This document shows, one piece after another, positions 1 through 6,221 of a DNA stretch of 6,626 nucleotides. The DNA is taken from assembly GCA_025925185.1 (NCBI GenBank), contig JAICLV010000129.1, positions 1 to 6,626 of the forward strand. The letters are read 5' to 3'. The stretch's first letter is position 1. Every line of letters starts with the position of its first letter. Below the pieces are notes generated by a model. It had not been told where the DNA came from and made no database searches. It was given only the letters and a program-made list of their open reading frames with translations. The translations under genes were made by a program, and so were the position numbers. This DNA comes from Acidothermaceae bacterium. Its GTDB lineage: Bacteria; Actinomycetota; Actinomycetes; Acidothermales; Acidothermaceae.

Positions 1-45
1 CTCCTTCTCCACGCGGGCGAGCGCGTCCGCCGAGGCGCTGGTCAT
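1..45 (-). CDS. folC: Probable FolC (folylpolyglutamate/dihydrofolate synthase), first 15 codons only
   Basis: An ATG at 45-43 opens a frame that runs off the left edge and reads [15 protein letters not shown]. Its ATG overlaps the valS stop codon as ATGA, so it would be translationally coupled to valS. The assignment rests mostly on context: in Streptomyces and Mycobacterium folC lies directly downstream of valS, and the visible residues resemble the helical lead-in that precedes the FolC ATP-binding loop. FolC adds glutamate to dihydropteroate and folates in the cytoplasm. None of its catalytic motifs falls inside the window, so a different downstream gene cannot be excluded. Confidence 0.55.
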   Translation of the reverse strand, partial: MTSASADALARVEKE

Positions 46-2681
46 GCGGGCGGCAACGCGTCGAGCTGCTGGCCAAGCCGGACGACGTCGGCTTGCGCCG
101 AAGCCAGCCGTGCGCGCATTTTGTCGATGACCGGCTGCGGCGCCTTGCCGGTGAATTCGGGGTTAGCGAGCTTCTTCTTCGCGAGCCCGACTTCGTTATG
201 CGCTGTGTCGAGCGCCTTTTGCAGACGCGCACGTTCCTTCCCGACATCGATGGTGCCCGACAGGTCGAGCGCGACCCGCACGTCACCGACGAGAAGGCCC
301 GCCGTTTCGGCGAAACCAGCCGTTGGCCGCTGCAGCCGAGCGAGCGCGCGAATCTGGTCGTCGAACGGCGCGAGCGCTGAGTCCGCCAAGCCGTCTAGCC
401 GCGCTGGCACCCGCTGACCGGGCTTCAACCCTTGCTCGGCACGGAACCGGCGGACCTCGGTGACGATGGCCTGCAACTCGGCCACCGCCCGCTCAGCACC
501 GGAGTCCGTCGCCTCAACGTCGAGAATCGCGCCACCGCCCACGACCAGTCCAGATGGCCAGTCAGCCACGACGACCGACTCTCCGTGGGTGAGCGAAACC
601 CACAGTTCCTCAGTGATGAAAGGAATTATCGGGTGCCACAACCGAAGCAGCACGTCAAGCACATGCCCGAGCACCCGGCGCGTGTTCGCCGCCTCAGCTC
701 CGCCCCGCTCCAGCGGAAGCTTCGCGAGCTCGACGTACCAGTCGCAGAATTCATCCCACGTGAAGTGGAAAAGCGCGTCGCACGCCCGTGCCATCTCGAA
801 GTCGTCGAAGCTCTTGTCGACCTCTTTGACCGTGCGTGCGAGCCGCGACAGGATCCAGCGGTCGGTCTCCGACAGAGCGCCGCTGTCGGGCACTTCGCCG
901 TCGACGGTGGCGCCGTTCATCAAGGCGAATCGCGCCGCGTTCCAAAGCTTGTTGACGAAGTTGCGCGCCCCTTGCGCCCAATCGTCGCTGACCGGTACGT
1001 CGGCGCCCGGGTTGGCGCCTTTCGCCAATGTGAAACGCGAAGCGTCGGCGCCGTAGCGCTCGATCCAGTCGAGCGGGTCGACGACGTTGCCGAACGACTT
1101 CGACATCTTCTTGCCGTGAGAGTCGCGGACCATGCCGTGCAGCACGATCATGTCGAACGGTTGCGTGCCGCCGCTCGCGTAGAGGCCGAACATCATCATC
1201 CGAGCGACCCAGAAGAACAAGATGTCGTAGCCGGTGAGGAGTACCGAGGTCGGATAGAACTTCGCGAGATCCGCGGTCTCGGACGGCCAGCCCAGTGTCG
1301 ACAACGGCCAAAGGCCGCTGGAAAACCAGGTGTCTAGGACGTCGTCGTCTTGATGCCAGCCATCGCCGGTGGGGATCTCGTCGTCGGGGCCGACCACGAC
1401 CGTCTCGCCCTCGGGTCCGTACCACACGGGAATGCGGTGCCCCCACCACAACTGTCGGCTGATACACCAGTCGTGCATGTTGTCGACCCAGTCGAAGTAG
1501 TTGCGCGCCATCTCTGGCGGGCTGATCGAGACGCGGCCGTCGCGCACGGCGTCGCCAGCCGCCTTCGCCAACGACTCGACTTTGACAAACCACTGCAGGG
1601 AAAGCCGTGGCTCGACGACCGTGTCGCACCGCGAGCAATGGCCGACGGCGTGCAAGTACGGCCGCTTCTCCGCGACGATCAGCCCGAGTTCGCGCAGCGC
1701 GGCGGTGACGGCGGGCCGCGCCTCGAACCGGTCGAGGCCCTCGAACGGTCCCGGTGCCGTGATGACGCCGCGTTCGTCCATCACCGTGATCGATGGCAGG
1801 TTGTGTCGTTGCCCGATCTCGAAGTCGTTGGGGTCGTGCGCGGGAGTGACCTTCACCGCGCCGGTGCCGAATGACGGGTCGACGTGCTCGTCGGCGACGA
1901 TCGGAATGCGGCGGCCGGTGAGCGGCAACTCGATGTCGGTGCCGACGAGATGCGCGTAGCGCTCGTCGTCGGGATGCACGGCGACGGCGGTGTCACCGAG
2001 CATCGTCTCGACCCGCGTGGTGGCCACGGTGATGGGGCCGTACGAGATCGAGACGAGCTCGCCCTCGTCGTCCGAGTGGTCGACCTCGATGTCGGAAAGC
2101 GCGGTCAGGCAACGCGGGCACCAGTTGATGATGCGCTCGGCCCGGTAGATCAAGCCGTCTTCGTAAAGCCGCTTGAACACGGTGCCGACCGCGCGGCTGA
2201 GGCCGGCGTCCATGGTGAAGCGCTCGCGGCTCCAGTCAACGGAGTCGCCGAGCCGGCGCATCTGGCCGAGGATGCGGCCGCCGTACTCGGCCTTCCACTG
2301 CCAGACCCGCTCGACGAAAGCCTCACGGCCCAGTTCGTGGCGCGACGCGCCCTCCTTGGCGAGCTCACGCTCCACCGCGTTCTGGGTGGCGATGCCCGCA
2401 TGGTCCATGCCCGGCAGCCACAGCGTCTCGTAACCCTGCATGCGGCGGCGCCGGATGAGCGCGTCCATCAAGGTGTGCTCGAGGGCATGGCCCATGTGCA
2501 GCTGGCCGGTGACGTTCGGGGGCGGTATCACGATGCAGAACGGCGGCCGGTCGCTTTCGGCGTCCGCCGTGAAGTAACCGCGCTCGACCCAACGCTCGTA
2601 CAGCCGCGACTCGACGCTCGCCGGCGCGTAGACCGACGGGAGTTCCGGAGTCGCGGAAGCGGTGGTTTCGGGCGTCGTCAC
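42..2681 (-). CDS. valS: Valyl-tRNA synthetase (ValRS)
   Basis: Class I aminoacyl-tRNA synthetase that charges tRNA-Val with valine (EC 6.1.1.9) in the cytoplasm. It is complete at 879 aa, normal for the roughly 880-aa bacterial form. Numbering from the GTG at 2681, the HIGH signature is HMGH at 62-65 and KMSKS is at 525-529. Two zinc-type CxxC motifs are visible, CPRC at 188-191 and CSRC at 349-352. The CP1 editing domain that hydrolyses mischarged Thr-tRNA lies between about 215 and 345 ([12 protein letters not shown] and [12 protein letters not shown]). The anticodon-binding helical domain follows KMSKS, and the last 65 residues form the basic, Leu/Ala-rich coiled-coil arm typical of ValRS. 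No ATG exists before the HIGH motif. In-frame GTG codons occur at 2687 and 2681. I prefer 2681 because a TAGACT hexamer sits 7 nt before it and no Shine-Dalgarno is present; the 2687 start would add two residues. The stop overlaps the next gene's ATG. Confidence 0.97.
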   Translation of the reverse strand: MTTPETTASATPELPSVYAPASVESRLYERWVERGYFTADAESDRPPFCIVIPPPNVTGQLHMGHALEHTLMDALIRRRRMQGYETLWLPGMDHAGIATQNAVERELAKEGASRHELGREAFVERVWQWKAEYGGRILGQMRRLGDSVDWSRERFTMDAGLSRAVGTVFKRLYEDGLIYRAERIINWCPRCLTALSDIEVDHSDDEGELVSISYGPITVATTRVETMLGDTAVAVHPDDERYAHLVGTDIELPLTGRRIPIVADEHVDPSFGTGAVKVTPAHDPNDFEIGQRHNLPSITVMDERGVITAPGPFEGLDRFEARPAVTAALRELGLIVAEKRPYLHAVGHCSRCDTVVEPRLSLQWFVKVESLAKAAGDAVRDGRVSISPPEMARNYFDWVDNMHDWCISRQLWWGHRIPVWYGPEGETVVVGPDDEIPTGDGWHQDDDVLDTWFSSGLWPLSTLGWPSETADLAKFYPTSVLLTGYDILFFWVARMMMFGLYASGGTQPFDMIVLHGMVRDSHGKKMSKSFGNVVDPLDWIERYGADASRFTLAKGANPGADVPVSDDWAQGARNFVNKLWNAARFALMNGATVDGEVPDSGALSETDRWILSRLARTVKEVDKSFDDFEMARACDALFHFTWDEFCDWYVELAKLPLERGGAEAANTRRVLGHVLDVLLRLWHPIIPFITEELWVSLTHGESVVVADWPSGLVVGGGAILDVEATDSGAERAVAELQAIVTEVRRFRAEQGLKPGQRVPARLDGLADSALAPFDDQIRALARLQRPTAGFAETAGLLVGDVRVALDLSGTIDVGKERARLQKALDTAHNEVGLAKKKLANPEFTGKAPQPVIDKMRARLASAQADVVRLGQQLDALPPA

Positions 2682-2688
2682 GCCCACG

Positions 2689-2694
2689 AGTCTA
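2689..2694 (-). promoter_or_regulatory. Putative -10 element of valS (leaderless)
   Basis: On the minus strand TAGACT fits the actinobacterial TANNNT -10 pattern. It ends one base before the GTG at 2687 and seven bases before the GTG at 2681, so transcription would begin at or next to the second GTG. No clear -35 is visible at 16-19 bp, and no purine-rich ribosome site precedes either GTG. The transcript is therefore inferred to be leaderless. Confidence 0.5.
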
Positions 2695-2709
2695 GGGATC
2701 GGAGGCGGC

Positions 2710-2719
2710 TTCGGCCGAA
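2710..2719. repeat. Perfect 10-bp palindrome between divergent valS and tryptophanase genes
   Basis: TTCGGCCGAA is a perfect dyad in the gap between the two divergent genes. It lies 27 bp upstream of the tryptophanase -10 hexamer and 15 bp upstream of the valS -10 hexamer. That position suits an operator, but short GC-rich palindromes are common in such DNA and no regulator gene lies nearby. Confidence 0.3.
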
Positions 2720-2746
2720 CCGGTATCGCACGCGAGGGCGCGGGCC

Positions 2747-2752
2747 TAGTGT
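2747..2752 (+). promoter_or_regulatory. Putative -10 element of the tryptophanase gene (leaderless)
   Basis: TAGTGT fits TANNNT and is separated by exactly six bases (gcgggc) from the ATG at 2759, which puts the expected transcription start on the A of the ATG. No Shine-Dalgarno is present. A -35 box is not recognisable at the usual distance. This is the standard layout of a leaderless actinobacterial gene. Confidence 0.55.
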
Positions 2753-2758
2753 GCGGGC

Positions 2759-4135
2759 ATGGCCTTCCACACGATCATCGAGCCGTTTCGCATCCACTCG
2801 GTCGAACCCTTGCGGATGACGACGGAAGAGCAGCGCCGCGACGCGATCCGCGCGGCGGGCTACAACCTTTTCAACCTGCGCGCCGCAGACGTGCTCATCG
2901 ACCTGCTCACCGACTCCGGCACCGGCGCGATGTCGCGCGACCAGTGGGCGGGCATCCAGCGTGGCGACGAGAGCTACGCCGGATCGCCGTCCTGGTACGC
3001 GTTCTTGGAGAGTGTCCAAGACCTGTTCCCGTTCGGCCACGTGATCCCCACCCACCAGGGCCGGGCCGCCGAGAAAATCCTCTTCACGGCGGTCGGAGGC
3101 GCCGGCAAGACGGTGCCGAGCAACACCCATTTCGACACCACCCGGGCCAACGTGGAGTACTCCGGCGCGCGCGCCGTCGACCTGGTGATCGCCGAAGGCC
3201 GCGACCCCAAGGCCGACCACCCGTTCAAGGGGAACATGGACCTGGTCGCACTCGAGGCGTTGTTGTCGGCCGCCGCGCCGGGCGAGGTCCCGCTGGTGAT
3301 GATGACGATCACCAACAATTCGGGCGGCGGCCAGCCGGTTTCGATGGAAAACCTGCGTGGCGCAAAGGAAATCTGCGCGCGTCACGGCGTCCCACTGTTC
3401 CTCGACGCATGCCGCTTCGCGGAGAACGCCTGGTTCATCCGCAGCCGCGAGCCCGGTTACGCCGAGCGCGACGTGCGCGACATCGTCCGCGAGATGGCAA
3501 GCCTCGCCGACGGAATGACGATGAGCGCCAAGAAAGACCCGCTGGGCAACATCGGCGGCTGGCTCGCGATGAACGACGAGGCGCTCGCAGCGAAGTGTCG
3601 CACGCTGCTCATCTTGACGGAGGGCTTCCCGACGTACGGCGGACTGGCCGGTCGCGACCTCGAGGCGTTGGCGCAAGGGTTGCGCGAGGCCACCGACCAC
3701 GACTACCTGCGTTACCGCATCCGCTCCACCGCCTACCTCGGCGAGGCCCTCGACAAGGCAGGCGTGCCTGTGGTGCTGCCGATAGGCGGACACGCGGTCT
3801 ACATCGACGCGCGCTCGCTGCTGCCGCACATCGACCCGCTCGCCTATCCGGGCCAGGCGCTCGCGGTCGCGCTGTACGAGGCCGGCGGTGTGCGTGGCTG
3901 CGAGATCGGGACGGTGATGTTCGGTCGCCAGCCGGACGGCGGCGAGCTGCCCGCGGCCATGGAACTGGTGCGGCTCGCGATCCCCCGGCGCACGTACACC
4001 CAAAGCCACATCGACTACGTGATCGAGGTGTGCCTACAGGTGGCCGAGCGGGCGAGCGGGCTGCGCGGGTTCCGGATCGTCGACGAGCCGCCGGCACTGC
4101 GGCACTTCACCGCGCGGTTCGAGCCGCTGGATTGA
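2759..4135 (+). CDS. tnaA: Tryptophanase (tryptophan indole-lyase), PLP-dependent beta-eliminating lyase family
   Basis: Cytoplasmic fold-type I PLP enzyme of the tryptophanase/tyrosine phenol-lyase family, expected to split L-tryptophan into indole, pyruvate and ammonia (EC 4.1.99.1). It is 458 aa, full length for the family. The N-terminus ([10 protein letters not shown], then [10 protein letters not shown] at 50-59) aligns with E. coli TnaA and Citrobacter TPL from the first residues, which supports this ATG. Visible sites: Tyr73 in ESYAGS, Arg101 in THQGR, Asn187 before GGGQPVS, Asp216 and Arg219 in DACRFAENA, the PLP Schiff-base lysine Lys259 in MSAKKD, and Arg410 in AIPRR for the substrate carboxylate. 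The three positions that distinguish the two activities are Asp126 (Thr in TPL), Ile383 (Arg in TPL) and His449 (Phe in TPL), all tryptophanase-like. I see no TnaC-like leader and no adjacent tryptophan permease. Activity on other beta-substituted amino acids such as S-alkylcysteines remains possible. Confidence 0.9.
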   Translation: MAFHTIIEPFRIHSVEPLRMTTEEQRRDAIRAAGYNLFNLRAADVLIDLLTDSGTGAMSRDQWAGIQRGDESYAGSPSWYAFLESVQDLFPFGHVIPTHQGRAAEKILFTAVGGAGKTVPSNTHFDTTRANVEYSGARAVDLVIAEGRDPKADHPFKGNMDLVALEALLSAAAPGEVPLVMMTITNNSGGGQPVSMENLRGAKEICARHGVPLFLDACRFAENAWFIRSREPGYAERDVRDIVREMASLADGMTMSAKKDPLGNIGGWLAMNDEALAAKCRTLLILTEGFPTYGGLAGRDLEALAQGLREATDHDYLRYRIRSTAYLGEALDKAGVPVVLPIGGHAVYIDARSLLPHIDPLAYPGQALAVALYEAGGVRGCEIGTVMFGRQPDGGELPAAMELVRLAIPRRTYTQSHIDYVIEVCLQVAERASGLRGFRIVDEPPALRHFTARFEPLD

Positions 4136-4148
4136 CAGCAAGGCCTCG

Positions 4149-4174
4149 CTCGCCCTGGCGCGTGGCCCGGCGAG
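4149..4174 (+). terminator. Weak hairpin downstream of tryptophanase, possible terminator
   Basis: Thirteen bases after the tryptophanase stop codon, CTCGCC (4149-4154) can pair with GGCGAG (4169-4174) across a 14-base loop. There is no T-run after it, so it is not a classical intrinsic terminator. Stem-only terminators have been proposed in high-GC Gram-positives. The rest of the gap to the next ATG holds the promoter described separately. Confidence 0.25.
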
Positions 4175-4205
4175 ATGGCCGCCGGCGAATGACCTTCGGT
4201 AGCTA

Positions 4206-4234
4206 TTGCGATATTTCATAGTTTGTGCTATAGT
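4206..4234 (+). promoter_or_regulatory. Extended -10 promoter of the methyltransferase gene
   Basis: TTGCGA (4206-4211) is followed by a 17-bp spacer and TATAGT (4229-4234), with a TGC extended -10 motif immediately before the hexamer. The surrounding 4201-4250 stretch is 40% G+C, far below its neighbours. Transcription would start around 4241, leaving a leader of about 20 nt. CTAT/ATAG half-sites at 4203-4206, 4218-4221, 4228-4231 and 4230-4233 interlock with the promoter and could form an operator, though the arms are only 4 bp. Confidence 0.6.
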
Positions 4235-4249
4235 GGTCGGATTGACGTG

Positions 4250-4255
4250 TAGCTT
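4250..4255 (+). promoter_or_regulatory. Second possible -10 element, leaderless start of the methyltransferase
   Basis: TAGCTT fits TANNNT and is separated by six bases (gcgcgc) from the ATG at 4262, the same geometry as the tryptophanase gene. No ribosome-binding site lies in front of the ATG. This may be an alternative leaderless promoter to the stronger-looking one at 4206-4234. It lacks a -35 at normal spacing, and the nearby TTGACG is too close to serve. Confidence 0.35.
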
Positions 4256-4261
4256 GCGCGC

Positions 4262-5113
4262 ATGACTCTGGAACCGAGCCTCACCGCGCTCACCGCAGCC
4301 GCCGCCCGCGCCGCCCACCTGCTCGTCGACGACGAGCCGCGCATCTTCGCCGACACCCTCGCCCAGCCCTTGCTCGGCGATCGCGCCGACGAGTTGCTCG
4401 CCTACCACCACGCGCAGGGCCGCCATCCCATCCTTGCGGGCGCCCGCGCGCAGGTCGTCTGTCGATCGCGCTTCACCGAAGACAAGCTCGCGACGGCCGT
4501 CGCTCGCAGCGTCGAACAGTATGTGCTCCTCGGCGCCGGCCTCGACACGTTCGCCTACCGCAGCGAGCTCGCAGCGGCAGTGCGAACCTTCGAAGTCGAC
4601 CAACGTCCGACCCAGCAGTGGAAGCGCCGCGCGCTCGCCGACGCCGGCATCGCGCCGCGCGGCGACGTCGTCCTCGTCGAGACAGATTTCGCGGACGACG
4701 CCCTCGCGGCCGCGCTGCAAGAGGCGGGCTTCGACGCCAACCGCCCGACGTTCGTCAGTTGGCTCGGGGTGTCGATGTACCTGACGCCCGAGGCGATCGG
4801 CAAGACGCTGGACGTCGTCGCGTCGTGCGCCTCAGGCACCGAGCTGGTCACCGATTACATGCTCACCGACGATTTGCAGGACGACGCCGGCCGGCTCTAC
4901 GCGCAACAGGTGTCGGCCGTCGCCGCCCAACACGGCGAACCGTGGCAAAGCGCCTTCAGACCCGACGAGATGGCCGAGCTGCTGCTGGCACACGGTCTTG
5001 TCGTCCAGGAACAAGTCGACCAAGCGCACGTGATCGAGGCGTCGCTGTGGCGGCGTACCGACTCACTGGCTCCGAGCAGCCTTGCGATGCTCGCCCATGC
5101 GAGGGTCGAGTGA
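4262..5113 (+). CDS. SAM-dependent methyltransferase, LCM/PPM1-like (TIGR00027) family
   Basis: Class I S-adenosylmethionine-dependent methyltransferase of the leucine carboxyl methyltransferase-like family, abundant in mycobacteria and other actinobacteria. It has 283 aa, a usual length for the family. The N-terminus (PSLTALTAAAARAAHLL at 5-21) is the typical family opening and confirms the start. The Rossmann glycine motif is VLLGAGLDTFAYR at 88-100. The acidic strand-2 motif is FEVDQ at 110-114, with the family's WKR at 120-122. FVSWLGVSMYLT at 164-175 corresponds to the strand-4 region. There is no membrane segment, so it should be cytoplasmic. Substrates are unknown for nearly all members, most of which are thought to be O-methyltransferases, so I give no specific reaction. 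It lies 126 bp after the tryptophanase gene on the same strand but has its own promoter, and it ends 15 bp from the convergent 138-aa gene. Confidence 0.88.
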   Translation: MTLEPSLTALTAAAARAAHLLVDDEPRIFADTLAQPLLGDRADELLAYHHAQGRHPILAGARAQVVCRSRFTEDKLATAVARSVEQYVLLGAGLDTFAYRSELAAAVRTFEVDQRPTQQWKRRALADAGIAPRGDVVLVETDFADDALAAALQEAGFDANRPTFVSWLGVSMYLTPEAIGKTLDVVASCASGTELVTDYMLTDDLQDDAGRLYAQQVSAVAAQHGEPWQSAFRPDEMAELLLAHGLVVQEQVDQAHVIEASLWRRTDSLAPSSLAMLAHARVE

Positions 5114-5128
5114 AAGCGATGCCGCGGG

Positions 5129-5545
5129 TCAGATTTGCAGCAGCCGTTGGAAGAAGGCGCGATACGCGTGGAGGGCTTGGCGCAGCTCTTCCGTCGCGGC
5201 CTCGCCGCCCGTGCCCCACCGCTGTTCTAATCCGGCCTTCCGGCTCGCGAAGCCGGACGTCACCGCGTCTACGACCTCCGTGACGAGAGCGTCGGCCTGA
5301 TTGACGGCGCCTCGCGGTTCGTCGACGAACATCGCTTGAATCTCGCGCCAGCGGGCGTGCAGGGCCTCGCGTTGCTCGTCGGAGACCAGCCGGGTGTCTG
5401 GCGGCGCGTCGGTCGACGCGGCGGCCGACGCGGGCTTTGAGTCCTCGATCCACAAGTCGCTGCTGCCGGCGTTCGGAGGCTCGCCACGGCCCGGCGTCAC
5501 CGTCAACTCGTCCGCGCCGGCCTGGGCGCCGGTTCGCTCGGTCAT
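5129..5545 (-). CDS. Conserved hypothetical 138-aa soluble protein, shortened paralogue of its upstream neighbour
   Basis: No function is known to me. Residues 1-55 are low-complexity, rich in Ala, Pro, Ser and Thr, with no signal peptide or membrane helix, so the protein is probably cytoplasmic. Residues 59-137 form a helical domain matching the neighbour upstream: ARWREIQ at 64-70, MFVDEPRGAV at 72-81, ADALV at 84-88, and a C-terminal TEELRQALHAYRAFFQRLL at 118-136. About 20 residues present in the middle of the neighbour's domain, including its SVDHP motif, are missing here. The ATG overlaps the upstream stop as ATGA with no strong ribosome site, so expression is probably coupled to that gene. 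The 3' end faces the methyltransferase gene. Confidence 0.85.
   Translation of the reverse strand: MTERTGAQAGADELTVTPGRGEPPNAGSSDLWIEDSKPASAAASTDAPPDTRLVSDEQREALHARWREIQAMFVDEPRGAVNQADALVTEVVDAVTSGFASRKAGLEQRWGTGGEAATEELRQALHAYRAFFQRLLQI
5239..5257. repeat. 7-bp hairpin inside the 138-aa coding sequence
   Basis: TCCGGCT (5239-5245) and AGCCGGA (5251-5257) form a perfect stem with a 5-base loop, cgcga. It encodes part of the linker around SRKAGL. It lies 126 bp beyond the methyltransferase stop codon on the plus strand, where it could slow read-through, but no T-tract follows. It may simply reflect GC-rich coding bias. Confidence 0.25.
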
Positions 5546-6114
5546 GACCGCGCCTGCGTCGTCGCCGGCTCCGTCGCGGCCGGCTCTGGGGCCAGCAGCG
5601 ACTCGAACAACGCGCGGTAGTGCACCATCGCGCTCCTGAGTTCTTCGGTCGTCGCGCCGCGCTCCTCGGCGTCTTTCGTGCGGATGTCGTGCGCCGCCCG
5701 GTAGTGGCCGACCACGTCAGGGTGATCGACCGACAGGTCGGCGCTTTGCCGGTCGAAGTCGCCCATCGGGTAGCCGCGCTCGGTCATCACGTCGCGCACC
5801 AACCCGTCTGCCTCCGCGACGGCTTCTCGCGGCGCGTCGACGAAGCGCTCCTGCGTCTTGCGCCACGAGGCGGCGAAGGCCTCGCGCCGCATCGCGTCGA
5901 GCGGCGTGATGTTCAGCTTTTGGCGCCGGTGCTCGCGGCCGGCGAGCTCGCGCTCGGCCTGCCTGCGGCTCCCGGTGTCGTCGAGCGTGCGTTCATACTC
6001 CGGGCCAAAACGCTCCTGCAGATGCGCGCGGCGACGCTGCTCCATGACGAAGTACGCCAGCGCCACTAGCGCGGCGGCGAGCAGGACGGCCAACACGATT
6101 ACGGCGGCCAGCAT
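5542..6114 (-). CDS. Conserved hypothetical 190-aa protein with one N-terminal membrane helix
   Basis: Residues 1-23 are a strongly hydrophobic Ala/Val/Leu helix followed by EQRRR, which predicts a single-pass membrane anchor with the bulk of the protein on the cytoplasmic side. The rest is charged and helical. It carries motifs I recognise from a widespread uncharacterised bacterial family: RFGPEYERTLDDTG at 35-48, RREAFAASWRKTQERFVD at 76-93, SVDHPDVVGHYRAAH at 128-142, and TEELRSAMVHYRALFESLL at 156-174. The C-terminus is an Ala/Pro/Thr tail. The start is well supported by GGAGG five bases before the ATG. It is the first gene of an ATGA-overlapping pair with the 138-aa gene and lies 107 bp downstream of clpX on the same strand. 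No enzymatic motif is visible. Confidence 0.9.
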   Translation of the reverse strand: MLAAVIVLAVLLAAALVALAYFVMEQRRRAHLQERFGPEYERTLDDTGSRRQAERELAGREHRRQKLNITPLDAMRREAFAASWRKTQERFVDAPREAVAEADGLVRDVMTERGYPMGDFDRQSADLSVDHPDVVGHYRAAHDIRTKDAEERGATTEELRSAMVHYRALFESLLAPEPAATEPATTQARS

Positions 6115-6119
6115 GATTT

Positions 6120-6124
6120 CCTCC
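6120..6124 (-). promoter_or_regulatory. Strong Shine-Dalgarno of the 190-aa gene
   Basis: The minus strand reads TGGAGGAAATCATG, with GGAGG five bases from the ATG at 6114. It is the only clear ribosome-binding site in the window. It fixes the start and implies a leadered mRNA, unlike the leaderless plus-strand genes and valS. Confidence 0.8.
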
Positions 6125-6125
6125 A

Positions 6126-6150
6126 GGAATTCGGCTCATCCCAGAATTCC
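6126..6150. repeat. Inverted repeat just upstream of the ribosome-binding site
   Basis: GGAATTC (6126-6132) and GAATTCC (6144-6150) are perfect 7-bp inverted arms around an 11-base spacer. The repeat ends one base before the TGGAGG ribosome site of the 190-aa gene. It could be an operator or an mRNA hairpin affecting translation. I see no clear promoter hexamers between clpX and this gene, so its transcription may also rely on read-through from clpX. Confidence 0.45.
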
Positions 6151-6200
6151 CGGGCGGCAGCCGCGAAAACGGCAGCCTTGTGTCACCTAAGCGGCTTGAG

Positions 6201-6219
6201 AAACTCCCCGTGCGCGGGG
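6201..6219 (-). terminator. Possible intrinsic terminator of clpX
   Basis: Two bases after the clpX stop codon the minus strand reads CCCCG-CGCA-CGGGG followed by AGTTT. This is a 5-bp all-GC stem with a tetraloop and a short T-run. It is compact and imperfect, so termination may be partial, allowing some read-through into the 190-aa/138-aa pair. Confidence 0.45.
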
Positions 6220-6221
6220 TG

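Noticed and set aside
432..2819. Several 150-311 codon plus-strand frames opposite valS
   Set aside because: They are all complementary to intact ValRS coding sequence and contain no recognisable motif.
2678..4009. Long open frame (443 codons) on the minus strand opposite the tryptophanase gene
   Set aside because: It is an antisense shadow from third-position GC bias. The product is Arg/Val/Ala-rich with no recognisable domain, while the plus-strand frame is an unmistakable enzyme.
2816..4135. Alternative tryptophanase start at the internal ATG (residue 20)
   Set aside because: The preceding 19 residues align with the N-termini of TnaA and TPL, and the upstream ATG has a well-placed -10 hexamer.
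2662..4221. 519-codon plus-strand frame overlapping the tryptophanase in another frame
   Set aside because: The translation is an Arg/Pro/Gly-rich low-complexity string typical of out-of-frame reading in GC-rich DNA.
4242..4247. TTGACG as a -35 box before the methyltransferase
   Set aside because: No -10-like sequence occurs 16-19 bp downstream, where the coding region already begins, and TAGCTT is only 2 bp away.
6155..6177. Direct repeat CGGCAGCC at 6155-6162 and 6170-6177 upstream of the 190-aa gene
   Set aside because: It consists of only two 8-bp GC-rich copies with no further copies, so it is compatible with chance.
6194..6206. CTTGAG next to AAACTC, resembling a half-site of the HspR element HAIR (CTTGAGT-N7-ACTCAAG)
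   Set aside because: The second arm and the spacing do not match, and the motif lies inside the clpX 3' hairpin tail rather than at a promoter.
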